A DNA stretch of 64,000 nucleotides from Rosistilla oblonga (lineage in GTDB: Bacteria; Planctomycetota; Planctomycetia; Pirellulales; Pirellulaceae), in NCBI RefSeq assembly GCF_007751715.1, contig NZ_CP036292.1, positions 2,108,001 through 2,172,000 on the forward strand, read 5' to 3'. The position numbers and the translations under genes were made by a program. A model generated the notes under the pieces. That model was given only the letters and a program-made list of their open reading frames with translations. It had not been told where the DNA came from and made no database searches. This document shows positions 10,212 through 19,264 of this stretch, piece by piece; the stretch's first letter is position 1; the number at the start of each line of letters is the position of its first letter.

Positions 10212-11234
10212 TTGAGCAACGAGTTACAAAAGCTGGACATCGGTCGTTGGGGTGATCAGGTCATCGGTCTGGGCGAAGATGCCGACGTGCATCTGACGAT
10301 CAGCGAGAGCTACAGCAGTAGCATGATCCAGGTGCCGATCCATGTTCGCCGCGCTAAAGCGGAAGGCCCCGTGGTTTTTGTCACCGCCGCGATCCATGGC
10401 GATGAACTCAACGGCACCGGTGCGATCCGTGAACTGATCCAAGAGGAATTGGAACTGACGCGTGGGTCGTTGATCCTGGTGCCGGTGCTGAACCTGCTGG
10501 CATTCGACCGGCACACCCGCTACACGCCCGATCGCCGCGATCTGAACCGCTCGTTTCCCGGATCGGCCAGCGGCAACATGGCCAGCCGAATGGCGCGGAC
10601 GCTGTTCGATCAGATCGTTGGCCGCGCCGACTTTGGCATCGACCTGCACACCGCCGCGATCCGCCGCACCAATTATCCGAACGTCCGCGGCGATCTTTCC
10701 AATCCAGCCGTGCGGCGGATCGCCACCGCGTTTGGATCGGAGATCGTGCTCAATGGCCAGGGCCCCGGCGGCGCCTTGCGCCGCGAAGCGTGCCAGGTCG
10801 GTTGTCCAACGATCATCATGGAAGGGGGCGAGATCTGGAAAGTCGAACCCGATGTCGTCGCCAACGCGGCGCGTGGTGTTCGCAACGTTTTGCGCGATCT
10901 CCAAATGTTGGGCGGTCCGCCTGAACAGGCTCCCTACCAAGTGATCGTCGAAACGTCGAAATGGGTGCGAGCCGAGAAGGGTGGCTTTTTGCAGTTCCAT
11001 GTCCAGCCGGGAGAGGTCATTGTCAAAGGCCAGCCGGTGGCGACGAACACCAACCTGCTGGGCCGCGAACGCTGCATCCTGGAAGCTCCCTTCGACGCCG
11101 TCGTGATCGGGATGACGACGCTGCCCGCGGGCAGCCCCGGCGAACCGGTCTGCCATCTAGGAATGTTGCCCGAGGGCTTCGATCCCGAGACGCTGCATCA
11201 GCTGAGAGGCGGGACGCAACGCGAGGCGACTTAA
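10212..11234 (+). CDS. Succinylglutamate desuccinylase/aspartoacylase-like amidohydrolase
   Basis: A 340-residue member of the AstE/ASPA zinc carboxypeptidase-like family. Zinc ligands are visible as HGDE (His62, Glu65) and His146 in IDLHTA; RRDLNRSFPG (108-117) matches the substrate-binding Arg/Asn stretch. The C-terminal 100 residues form the beta-rich domain typical of the family, ending in GEPVCHLG. The start is TTG at 10212, nine bases after the tadA stop, preceded by a weak AGGAAA. These enzymes cleave N-acyl amino acids or related amides; the substrate is unknown, and no arginine-succinyl pathway genes are nearby. It converges on the gene at 11348, with a perfect hairpin between them. 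Confidence 0.85.
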   Translation: MSNELQKLDIGRWGDQVIGLGEDADVHLTISESYSSSMIQVPIHVRRAKAEGPVVFVTAAIHGDELNGTGAIRELIQEELELTRGSLILVPVLNLLAFDRHTRYTPDRRDLNRSFPGSASGNMASRMARTLFDQIVGRADFGIDLHTAAIRRTNYPNVRGDLSNPAVRRIATAFGSEIVLNGQGPGGALRREACQVGCPTIIMEGGEIWKVEPDVVANAARGVRNVLRDLQMLGGPPEQAPYQVIVETSKWVRAEKGGFLQFHVQPGEVIVKGQPVATNTNLLGRERCILEAPFDAVVIGMTTLPAGSPGEPVCHLGMLPEGFDPETLHQLRGGTQREAT

Positions 11235-11290
11235 GCATCGGATGCGGTCCGATGCAGATGGCGTTTAAGATAAGCCGAGATCCAATGCCT

Positions 11291-11326
11291 TGCTCTCCCA
11301 GCCCGACGCGGCGTTCTGGGAGAGCA
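11291..11326. terminator. Perfect hairpin between convergent genes
   Basis: An 11-bp perfect inverted repeat, TGCTCTCCCAG at 11291-11301 and CTGGGAGAGCA at 11316-11326, with a 14-base loop. It sits in the 113-bp gap between the ends of two convergent genes. No U-tract follows on either strand, so it may stop transcription inefficiently or protect the 3' ends. Confidence 0.6.
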
Positions 11327-11347
11327 GCATAGTGGTGCATCGTCGGA

Positions 11348-13063
11348 TTAGAAGTAGCGGTTCCAGACGGCTCTCAACTGGCCGTCGAACATCTGGTCGG
11401 TTCCATCGCCCATCGGAACGGCGTAGCCCACAGAAATCGCTTCGTTATTGCAGACTTCAAATGTGCTGCCGAAGACCATGTTGAAGTTCGATTGGTAGTC
11501 GGCGTTGGGAGTTCCCAAAACAAAGATCCCATCGGACAAGGTGTTGCCGCGTTGCAATTGACGTTCGTAATGCATTTCGATCGTCGGGATGATCGCGTTG
11601 AAGATGGCATCGGGCTTTTCACCGCGACGTCGCAGGAAGTACCCTAACGCTCCATCGCTATACAGACGGGTCGTGTCGCGAAGACGACTCTCCATCCCGC
11701 TGTTTGTCACAACGTGGTTCCCCGTGACGTCGATGTCGACTTGGATGAATCCTTGGTAGAACATCCGTTCGGTCAGGTTCACGATGCTGGCGAAATAAGG
11801 CATCAGGTGGATCGCTTGGTTCTCGACCAGCAGGGCTGTCGATCCGTCGGCCATTTGGACGTTCAGGTCGTTTGTCGATGGCAGCGTCAGCGAAACACCT
11901 CCCGAAAAGACGACGTCGGTCGATTGATACAACACCTGTTTGTAGGCGAGGAACAGATCGCCGAATTCGACGTCGCCGGTTTGCGTTTGGCCATTGGCGA
12001 TCACGTCGGACGACAGGGTCGATGCGAAGGGAACGCGGAACTCGATCGATGCGCCATCGTTGCGACCAAACGCATACTCAAAGCCCGGAGTGAATCGGTT
12101 CACCGAAACTCCCGCATCGTTGAGCGGCACATTGTTCATCAAGTCGTAGTTGAAAAAGGTGCGAGTTCGCGGCATAGCGCTGTTGTTTGTCGCGATCTTC
12201 GACCGACCGACAACCGCCGCTCCCGCGTTGGCTGCGTCGGGGATGACAATGTTAAACGTTTGCAGTCCGTTGACCGAGATGTCCCACAGTTCTCCGTTGA
12301 CGATTCCGCCGCCGACCTGTTCGGTCGCCGTCGCGTTCAGGAATACGGTGTTTGGTGGCAGCCCCAGATTGGTCCCGCCGATGCTCTCGACGACTTGGAA
12401 CGTATAGCGTCCATCGCCACCTAACGTACCGGTCAGGATCGAAGCGAAGTCGGGATTGGCGACGTTGCCGGCGACGTCGTACAGCAGCGAACTGTTCGCT
12501 TGGTTGACCGGAATCGTTCCGGTGCCGGTGGCGACAAACGATGTTCCGCTAACGATCTGAGTTCCTCGCAGATTGGTCCGTCCGGATCCACCAAAGCCGC
12601 CGCCGATCATCACGGGGGCTTGGCTGATGTTTAACGCAGGTGACGGAGCACAATCGTTTAAGCAGGCGAGATTGCTGAAGGCGTTTAACAGCATCTCACA
12701 TCGGCTGGGCGCACACTCCGGTCCGCAGGATGCCGTTGGATTTCCGTAGTGCATCGGTTCGTCATACGCTAGCGGTTGCTCGTAGTAGGCCGAATCGTGG
12801 TGCTGGTGCGCGTCTTGATAGGCAACGGTAGCGATATCGCCGCCCTGACCTGTAGGCGGTTCGGGCATCGGTTGCCCACATTGGCTGCAACCTCGCGGCC
12901 CGCCAACGTAATTTTCGTTTACGTGACCGCAAACGCAGGTCACTTGCTCGGATAACACGTACGCTACCGGCCGCTGCGCAGGTGCGTTGGATGCAACCTG
13001 TGCCTGCAACTGTGCAGTTCCAACCAACAATGCGATCAAACCTAAAAGGCCCGCCCGAAACAT
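11348..13063 (-). CDS. Putative outer-membrane beta-barrel protein with N-terminal zinc-ribbon-like motif
   Basis: A 571-residue exported protein that I do not recognise as a named family. The chosen start (13063) opens on a signal peptide (residues 1-22, ending near LQAQ). Residues about 43-65 hold four cysteines in the arrangement C-x-C...C-x-x-C (CVCGHVNEN then CSQCGQP), resembling a zinc ribbon. A Cys-rich, His/Tyr-rich linker follows. From about residue 300 to the end the sequence alternates polar and hydrophobic residues in short strands (TPGFEYAFG, GDLFLAYKQVLY, GFIQVDIDV) and finishes WNRYF. A terminal aromatic residue of this sort is typical of outer-membrane barrels. It is probably a surface protein; an in-frame ATG at 13114 would disrupt the signal peptide. 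Confidence 0.55.
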   Translation of the reverse strand: MFRAGLLGLIALLVGTAQLQAQVASNAPAQRPVAYVLSEQVTCVCGHVNENYVGGPRGCSQCGQPMPEPPTGQGGDIATVAYQDAHQHHDSAYYEQPLAYDEPMHYGNPTASCGPECAPSRCEMLLNAFSNLACLNDCAPSPALNISQAPVMIGGGFGGSGRTNLRGTQIVSGTSFVATGTGTIPVNQANSSLLYDVAGNVANPDFASILTGTLGGDGRYTFQVVESIGGTNLGLPPNTVFLNATATEQVGGGIVNGELWDISVNGLQTFNIVIPDAANAGAAVVGRSKIATNNSAMPRTRTFFNYDLMNNVPLNDAGVSVNRFTPGFEYAFGRNDGASIEFRVPFASTLSSDVIANGQTQTGDVEFGDLFLAYKQVLYQSTDVVFSGGVSLTLPSTNDLNVQMADGSTALLVENQAIHLMPYFASIVNLTERMFYQGFIQVDIDVTGNHVVTNSGMESRLRDTTRLYSDGALGYFLRRRGEKPDAIFNAIIPTIEMHYERQLQRGNTLSDGIFVLGTPNADYQSNFNMVFGSTFEVCNNEAISVGYAVPMGDGTDQMFDGQLRAVWNRYF

Positions 13064-13364
13064 AAATGCATCCTTCCATATCGGCCAATGACGATTGCAG
13101 CCGGCGGCTTGCATGCCCCCCGCCTTCTAGCTACGAGTTCAGCATCGACCAACGGGATAATCGCAATAAAGAGATTATTCGCTAATGTCGTTGGAATTGG
13201 AAAAAGAGCGAATCGCCCTGCGACCCGAACAGCCCCAACGAACGCTAATCTTCGACATTAATGGCTCTCGCTGGACGATTCCTGATAGCATCGGGCCGAA
13301 AATAAAGCTTAGAATTCAAAGCACAGCAGGGGCGTCCCGGCCCGGTTCCAACGCAGCGTAGGCT
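13064..13364. other. Divergent intergenic region
   Basis: About 300 bases separate the divergent genes at 13063 and 13365 and should hold both promoters. The only structure I see is an imperfect AT-rich palindrome around 13158-13184 (GGATAATC and GATTATTC flanking a short spacer), which could be an operator. No convincing promoter boxes or RNA gene are visible. Confidence 0.3.
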
Positions 13365-15914
13365 ATGCCCGAGAATCCGACACCACGGCCGAAACTCGAT
13401 ATCACGCAAGACCTTGATGCGGCCAGCGCTCACGATCCGCGCGAATCCGATTTTTCGGTCGTCGACGACGATCGGGAACTGGCCCTGCCGACCGAGATCG
13501 GCGACTACACCGTCACCCGTTTGATTGGTTCGGGAGGAATGGGGCGGGTCTACCACGCGGTTCACCGTCCGATGGACCGCATCGTGGCGCTGAAGATGTT
13601 GCCGCCCAGCCGGATGCAAAACCACAAATCGGTCGACAGGTTTTATGCCGAAGTCCGCGCCGCGGCTCGCTTGATGCATCCCAATATCGTGACAGCGTTT
13701 GACGCCGGGCACAAAGGCGATCTGCACTATCTGGCGATGGAGTATCTCGAGGGGGCGACGCTCACCCAGATCGTCCGCGCGTCGGGGCCGCTGGAACTCT
13801 CCCGCGCCGTCGACCTGATTCGCCAAGCCGCCACCGGTTTGCAGCACGCGCATCGCGCCGGGATCGTCCATCGCGACGTCAAGCCAAGCAATCTGATGCT
13901 CACTCCCGAGGGGATCGTCAAAGTTCTCGACCTCGGGTTGGCGACGATCGGTTCGGAACCGGACAAGCAGCGGAAGCGAGGTCGGTTGGTCGGAACGATC
14001 GAATATATGGCTCCCGAGCAGATCGAAGACGCTTCGAATCCCGATCGCCGCAACGACATCTACAGCCTCGGTGCCACGTTTTTCTTCCTCCTCACCGGCC
14101 GCACGCTGTACCAAGGTGGAATCCTCGACCAGGCGCGGGCGCACCGCGATGAACCGCTCCCCGATCTCTTCGCTCTCCGCCCCGACGTCGACGTCCGCCT
14201 GGACCAAGTGATCCGGCGAATGTTGGCCAAGCGACTCGACGGTCGCTACAGTTCGTTGGCCGAAGTCTTGGAGGATCTCGACGAATGGTTAGCCGGCGCG
14301 ACGCTGTCGGATTGGACCGAAGCCGGTTCGCGGTTGACGCTCCCGGGAGAACAATTGACCGACGGCGTCGAAGCGACCACCGCGGTCGGGCGTTCGAGTG
14401 TGTTGGGGCTGGACGTGGGGATGTTTTACGTCGCCGCCGCGATGGCCGAAGCGGGGCATCCGGTTCGGACGGGCAACGCGGGGATCAACAATCAACCGCT
14501 GCTGCAGTCCGCCGTCGCCACGACTCGCGACGAACAGACGATCTTTGGCAGCGATGCGATTAAGTTGCGGACCAAGACGCCGCATCGCCTGGCTCACTGC
14601 GTGCAGTTGTATCTGGGGACGACGAAGTTGGATCGCCACATCGGCGACCGCCAGTGTCCGCCCGAAGTTGCAATCGGGATGATCATGCGTCACGCGGCGC
14701 GGAACGCTTGGGAATTAAATGGGCGTCCGGCGGTGGTGGCCGTCACCGTTCCCGCCTGTTACGACCAAGCGCGGCGACGCAGCACGATGCAAGCGGCTCA
14801 GGTCGCCGGATTCGATTCGATCCGCTTGATCGATCGGCCGCTGGCTGCCGCGCAAAGTCAGTTGATCGAAGAACATGCTGCCCTGCCACCGCCGAAGCCC
14901 TCGGAGGTCTGTTATTGGATGGTCGTCTCGTTGACCGGGTTGGCGATGGAGATCTCGGTGGTCCGGCATGTCGGCGGCCGATTGCAATTATTAGCCAGCG
15001 TCGGCGACTGGAATTTGGGCCTGCTGGCATGGCAACAGCGTGTCGTCGATCTGGCAGCTACCGATTGTCTGCGGCGGCTGCGACTCGATCCCCGCAAAGA
15101 CCTCAAGGATGCTGTCAGTCTGCAATTGGCGTGCGAGAAGGCGCTTCGCCAGCTGTCGATCAAACCGCAAGCCGATCTCGATTTCCGGCTGCAGGGCCGC
15201 GACGCGACAGTCACGCTCAAGCGGGCGACGTTGGGAGCGGCTTGCAGCGACCTGTTGGTCCATCTCAATGGCATGATCGGTCAAGCGCTCAAAGAATCGG
15301 GAGTCGACGCGAGCCAGTTGAGCAATTGTTTGACCGTCGGCATGTTGACGCGAATGCCTCAGGTCAGCGACGTGTTGCGAGGCCGAATCGGATCGCAGAT
15401 GCCGATCATCGCTGTCGATCGTCCCGCCTTGGCTGCGGGAGCTGCGTCGGCGGTGATGGGGGAATTGCCTGGGCAAACGCACGGCTTCCCGGCTCCCCAT
15501 TCGTGCAGCACGCACGACCTGGGGCTATTGATTCGCGACGGCAAGCAAAAGCGACCGCGGACGGTTCCGGTCTTGCCGCGAGCGACCAAGCTGCCCGCGC
15601 GCAAGTCGCGACGTCTGCTGCAACCCCAGCCGGGCCAACGCCCTTCGCTGACGCTGATCGAATCGGCTGGCTGGCAGGGAGACGCTTGGCGGTCGTTGGG
15701 AAACTTCCATCTACCCGAACACGACGCCGAAGCACCGTTGGAAGCGGTTTTAGAAGTCGATGCCAACGGCTTGTTGAAGGTTGGCGTTCACGACCCCAAC
15801 ACCGGCCACGTACAACGCGTCCCGCCTCTGCCGACGCCGATGATCGACGAAGCCGACTTGGCGACCTGGCGAGCCTGGATCGAAAAGACAACTCGCAACC
15901 AACCACCGTCATAA
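13365..15914 (+). CDS. Ser/Thr protein kinase fused to a degenerate Hsp70-like ATPase domain
   Basis: An 849-residue protein with two enzyme-like domains and no clear membrane helix. The kinase domain covers about 47-310: glycine loop IGSGGMGRV, Lys77, HRDVKPSN with Asp171, DLG (189-191) in place of DFG, and GTIEYMAPEQ. Residues about 345-700 match the Hsp70/DnaK nucleotide-binding fold in order: VLGLDVG (346-352), then VTVPACYDQARR with the following AGFDSIRLIDRPLAAA (near 460-496), a region equal to DnaK phosphate-2 (VSLTG), LLASVGDWNLG, a helical segment like DnaK's EKAK-ELS, and VGMLTRMPQV (658-667). Several nucleotide contacts are changed: the phosphate-1 TT is MF, the DLGGGT loop is VSLTG, and the adenosine-site GG is GM. 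It may therefore be a pseudo-ATPase that senses a ligand or client and controls the kinase. A basic tail with a small C-terminal domain follows. Confidence 0.85.
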   Translation: MPENPTPRPKLDITQDLDAASAHDPRESDFSVVDDDRELALPTEIGDYTVTRLIGSGGMGRVYHAVHRPMDRIVALKMLPPSRMQNHKSVDRFYAEVRAAARLMHPNIVTAFDAGHKGDLHYLAMEYLEGATLTQIVRASGPLELSRAVDLIRQAATGLQHAHRAGIVHRDVKPSNLMLTPEGIVKVLDLGLATIGSEPDKQRKRGRLVGTIEYMAPEQIEDASNPDRRNDIYSLGATFFFLLTGRTLYQGGILDQARAHRDEPLPDLFALRPDVDVRLDQVIRRMLAKRLDGRYSSLAEVLEDLDEWLAGATLSDWTEAGSRLTLPGEQLTDGVEATTAVGRSSVLGLDVGMFYVAAAMAEAGHPVRTGNAGINNQPLLQSAVATTRDEQTIFGSDAIKLRTKTPHRLAHCVQLYLGTTKLDRHIGDRQCPPEVAIGMIMRHAARNAWELNGRPAVVAVTVPACYDQARRRSTMQAAQVAGFDSIRLIDRPLAAAQSQLIEEHAALPPPKPSEVCYWMVVSLTGLAMEISVVRHVGGRLQLLASVGDWNLGLLAWQQRVVDLAATDCLRRLRLDPRKDLKDAVSLQLACEKALRQLSIKPQADLDFRLQGRDATVTLKRATLGAACSDLLVHLNGMIGQALKESGVDASQLSNCLTVGMLTRMPQVSDVLRGRIGSQMPIIAVDRPALAAGAASAVMGELPGQTHGFPAPHSCSTHDLGLLIRDGKQKRPRTVPVLPRATKLPARKSRRLLQPQPGQRPSLTLIESAGWQGDAWRSLGNFHLPEHDAEAPLEAVLEVDANGLLKVGVHDPNTGHVQRVPPLPTPMIDEADLATWRAWIEKTTRNQPPS

Positions 15915-16092
15915 CGAAAAGAAGTGCCGTCGCAGCAAGGAATTGCAGGCTTGGCGAGATTTGCGTTGGCGCAATCGGCGTTCGCAAGTTCGTCCCCGCA
16001 TCGGCTGGTTCTCAAATACGCTGCGTCTTACCTTCTGTCGGCCCCGCGATCGATAGCCTTCTTCACGCCGCCGGTTCGCTGAAATACAAGCG

Positions 16093-18402
16093 TTAAACAC
16101 CGGTTGTTGTGCGGCGTGTCCCGAACCAGGCGATAGCTAAAAAGATCGTGGCGTGCAGCAATATCACGAGGTACGACGTGGGAAGAGACGGCTCGAAATC
16201 GGCGGCGAGCCGTTCGGCTTCCGGCAGGCAACCCTCGATCGCTTTCTGCCCCCAAAATACCGTCGTGGTTGTTTTGGCGATCCATTCGGGCAACCCCGAC
16301 AGCGAAGCGACTACGCCACCGAGGATGATCTGAGGGATCACCACGACGGGGACGATCGCCACTGCGGTCTCTTCCGATTTCGAACAGGCCGAGATCGCTT
16401 GCCCTAATAATGATCCCGTTAGCGCCAGCAGACACAGGGTGCCAAGCATCGGCAACTTGTCGCCGGGAGGATCGTACCAAGCGATCGCGATCGCTCCCAA
16501 CAAAGCCGCTTGGCCGAGGGAGAGCAATGCAAAAAACAAGATCTTCGCGCCGAGATAGGCTTCGGGGATCAAGTTGAAATTGCGTTCGCGACCATAGATC
16601 ATCCGTTCCTGAACCAGTTCTTTGACGCTCGAATTGCATCCCAGCCAAAAACAGCTGACGCTCAACAGGAACAACAGATTACGTGTCGTGGCGATCCGTT
16701 CGGGCGGGAGACTTTCGCTCAAGTCCTCAAACCGCCCGAAGACGAGACACAGCAAGAGGCCCACCAGCAGCGGCTGTCCGATCAACGTGGCGACCGCTGG
16801 AAGGTCGCCTCGCCAAACGGCAACGGTGCGGCGAAAGATGGTGGCAAACTGCCGCCGGCCAATCGACGCCGACGTGCGGTAAGAAGATTGCGACGCCGCT
16901 GCCTCGGAGTCTTGTTTCTGAAGTGCGGGTTTTCGGTCGACGACATACCGGCGGTAGTGCGGACTTGTCAGGAAGGCAGCGGCCGATGCTTCCGCCGGCT
17001 GTTTGGCGAGCGCCGGATAGATTTCCGCCAATCGATTCACCTTGAAATATTCGAGCGCTTCAGCGGGAGTACCCAAAAAGGCGAGATGTCCGCCTGCGGT
17101 CAGCACCAGAATCAATCCGCAGTATTCGCTGACATGCGCCAGATTGTGGGTCACGCAGACAAGCGTCTTGCCACTGGCAGAGAGGCGTTGGAACAACTGC
17201 ATCATCTCTTGGTCGGCCTGTTCATCCAGCCCCGACGTCACCTCATCGAGGAACAGCAAGCTGGGGTCGGAGATCAGTTCGGTCCCCAGCCCGACGCGTT
17301 TCAGCTGTCCGCCGCTAAGTTGCGAAATCCGCACATCGCGACGCGTTTCCAAGCCCACTCTCTGGACGATCGTATCGACAGCCTGTTCCAGTTCGGCCGG
17401 TCGCAGATCGGGCGGCAGACGCAACGCCGCGGCAAATCGAAGTGTCTGCTGAACCGTCAGTGATTCGTGCAGCGTAAGCGATTGGGGGATCACGCACAGA
17501 TCGGTCTTGATCGCGTTGAAGTTGCGATGCAGATCGCGTCCGTTGACATACGCTCGGCCCTCGGTCGGATCGCCGCGACCGCTGAGCATTCGCAACAACG
17601 TCGACTTTCCCGACCCGCTGGGCCCGATGATGCAAGCAAACTCACCTGGATTGAGTACCAGTTCCACGTTGTTCAGCAACCGCAAGGCATCGCCACGACC
17701 GCCCGCTCGTATCTCCAGCCCCAATCGTTCGGCGACCAATTGGACGTTGTTCTTTCGCGAACGACTGACCAGTCGATGCGCTCGCAGTTCCAACGAAAAC
17801 GGCCCGATGTCGATCGTGTCGCCATCGTTTAATTGGCACCGCGTCGCGATCGGTTGTCCATTGACAAAGGTCCCGTTGGCGCTGCCAACATCTTCGATCG
17901 CGATCTGTTGGCCGTCGCGGGATAGTTGTGCGTGCGATCGCGAAACGTGCGGATGGTCGAGACAAAAGTCGGCGAGATCGGGATCGCGCCCGATCAACCC
18001 ACCGTTGCCAATATCGAAGGTCTCCAGGTTTTGCAACTGCTGGAGAATCTTAGGAACCTCAGCCGTCAGCAGAGTTCCCGCGGGAGCCGACCGCGCCTCT
18101 TCGAGACCGATCACTTGCACGATTGGACCGGTGAAGCCCAGTCGAATCGTATCGCCACTATTAATTCGATGCGACGAATCCACCGTCGCTCCATTGATCA
18201 AGGTCTGGTTCGATCGACTGTGATGCAGCAAACGCCAGCCATCGCCATCGAATTGCAGTTCCGCGTGCAGCGAACTGACTTTGGGGTAGCGTGCGTCGTC
18301 GAACCGCACTTCGCAATCCTTGGCTCTTCCCAAGCGGACCGCTTGGTTTCGGAAGTCGAAGACCTGAACCGATCCATCGGCGTGTTCGATGTGCAACCTC
18401 AT
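16093..18402 (-). CDS. FHA-FHA-ABC transporter (ABC-2/ABCG-type permease fused to ATPase)
   Basis: A 769-residue protein. Two forkhead-associated domains come first (about 5-95, VRLGRAKDCEVRF; about 130-205, GLIGRDPDLADF with SRSHAQLS and NGTFVNG), both keeping the phosphothreonine-binding Arg, Ser and Asn pattern. An ABC ATPase follows (about 225-445): Walker A GPSGSGKST, signature LSGGQLKR, Walker B LLFLDE and the switch His in CVTHN. The last 250 residues hold about six membrane helices of ABC-2 type. The layout matches mycobacterial Rv1747, an FHA-regulated exporter controlled by the adjacent kinase PknF. The start at 18402 overlaps the upstream stop as ATGA, implying translational coupling; an in-frame extension to 18498 would overlap the upstream gene and lacks support. 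The exported substrate is unknown, possibly lipid or a cell-envelope precursor. Confidence 0.9.
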   Translation of the reverse strand: MRLHIEHADGSVQVFDFRNQAVRLGRAKDCEVRFDDARYPKVSSLHAELQFDGDGWRLLHHSRSNQTLINGATVDSSHRINSGDTIRLGFTGPIVQVIGLEEARSAPAGTLLTAEVPKILQQLQNLETFDIGNGGLIGRDPDLADFCLDHPHVSRSHAQLSRDGQQIAIEDVGSANGTFVNGQPIATRCQLNDGDTIDIGPFSLELRAHRLVSRSRKNNVQLVAERLGLEIRAGGRGDALRLLNNVELVLNPGEFACIIGPSGSGKSTLLRMLSGRGDPTEGRAYVNGRDLHRNFNAIKTDLCVIPQSLTLHESLTVQQTLRFAAALRLPPDLRPAELEQAVDTIVQRVGLETRRDVRISQLSGGQLKRVGLGTELISDPSLLFLDEVTSGLDEQADQEMMQLFQRLSASGKTLVCVTHNLAHVSEYCGLILVLTAGGHLAFLGTPAEALEYFKVNRLAEIYPALAKQPAEASAAAFLTSPHYRRYVVDRKPALQKQDSEAAASQSSYRTSASIGRRQFATIFRRTVAVWRGDLPAVATLIGQPLLVGLLLCLVFGRFEDLSESLPPERIATTRNLLFLLSVSCFWLGCNSSVKELVQERMIYGRERNFNLIPEAYLGAKILFFALLSLGQAALLGAIAIAWYDPPGDKLPMLGTLCLLALTGSLLGQAISACSKSEETAVAIVPVVVIPQIILGGVVASLSGLPEWIAKTTTTVFWGQKAIEGCLPEAERLAADFEPSLPTSYLVILLHATIFLAIAWFGTRRTTTGV

Positions 18403-19247
18403 GTTCGCCTGCCAAACTTTAATCGGAAGCGTTGTTCCCCAATCCGAAACTCGCAAGACTTGCCTACGTTCAGCACAATCTGTGGCACTCGCAACCAAAT
18501 CCCATTGATCGTATTACCGCTTTCGATAACCCAGGTGCCTCGTTCGCTGCGAGTTAGCACGGCGTGTTGCATGCGTGTGAAGGGATCGCGGGGGCGTTGG
18601 ATGTCGCAACCTTCGCCGCGTCCGATCACATACCGTTGGCGATCGAGCATCGTACGCGCCTCGGCGCGCCCCGCAACGATCTCCGAAAAGATCACCGCTC
18701 CCGGCAGATGTTGCCCCTCCAACGCCTTGGTCGATGCCGGCAACAGATCCTCGACGCCTGCCATCGCGACGGTTTCGGGAACCTCTTCGCGAACAATATC
18801 CATCTTGTAGTGGCCGCCGCCGATCAAGACCTCTGCATCGTGCATCAGAGGAGCCTTGGTTACGCGAACGAACAATCCGTTGCGGCTCTGCAGATCGGTG
18901 ACGCACAACCGAGTTTGTCCGGCGACCGATTGGCGGTGGATCGCAAGATGCCGCGACGAAATCATTTCGTCGTGTGTGATCTGCAAGTCGCCTTCGGTCC
19001 GACCAATCGAAAACCGATCTCCGCGGATCCGGATCGCTTCGCCGGAATCCTTTCCATCGTCGCAGACGACCAGCAACGCAACAGGCGGCCGCGCGGTCGG
19101 ACGAAACATCTTTTCGTCATTGTCGGCTGTTGTTTTGGCGGACCCTTTCGCTTGGCGGCGAAGTTCAGCCTGCACGCGCTGCACCTCTTCGTCGGACTCG
19201 AGTTGGGTTGGTGGTGGCGCGTCGTCGTTCATGCTGTCATCGATCAA
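18399..19247 (-). CDS. Double FHA-domain protein
   Basis: A soluble protein of 282 residues with two FHA phosphopeptide-binding domains. The first lies at about 70-150 (FSIGRTEGDLQI, SSRHLAIH, LQSRNGLFV) and the second at about 195-275 (YVIGRGEGCDIQ, MQHAVLT, TINGIWL). The first 50 residues are charged and probably disordered. The gene lies between a transmembrane kinase (stop 17 bases upstream) and an FHA-ABC transporter (ATGA overlap), so it likely works as a phospho-dependent adaptor between the two. The start is uncertain: TTG at 19247 gives the longest form, while an ATG at 19232 would remove only five residues; neither has a strong ribosome site. Confidence 0.85.
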   Translation of the reverse strand: MIDDSMNDDAPPPTQLESDEEVQRVQAELRRQAKGSAKTTADNDEKMFRPTARPPVALLVVCDDGKDSGEAIRIRGDRFSIGRTEGDLQITHDEMISSRHLAIHRQSVAGQTRLCVTDLQSRNGLFVRVTKAPLMHDAEVLIGGGHYKMDIVREEVPETVAMAGVEDLLPASTKALEGQHLPGAVIFSEIVAGRAEARTMLDRQRYVIGRGEGCDIQRPRDPFTRMQHAVLTRSERGTWVIESGNTINGIWLRVPQIVLNVGKSCEFRIGEQRFRLKFGRRT

Positions 19248-19264
19248 TACGAACTTGTTTAATT

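Noticed and set aside
14654-16096. A 480-residue plus-strand open frame overlapping the kinase-Hsp70 fusion
   Set aside because: It is Arg/Ser-rich with no domain pattern, while the overlapping frame has clear kinase and Hsp70 motifs.
16510-17463. A 317-residue plus-strand open frame
   Set aside because: It is antisense to the ABC transporter's ATPase and permease regions and shows no family motif.
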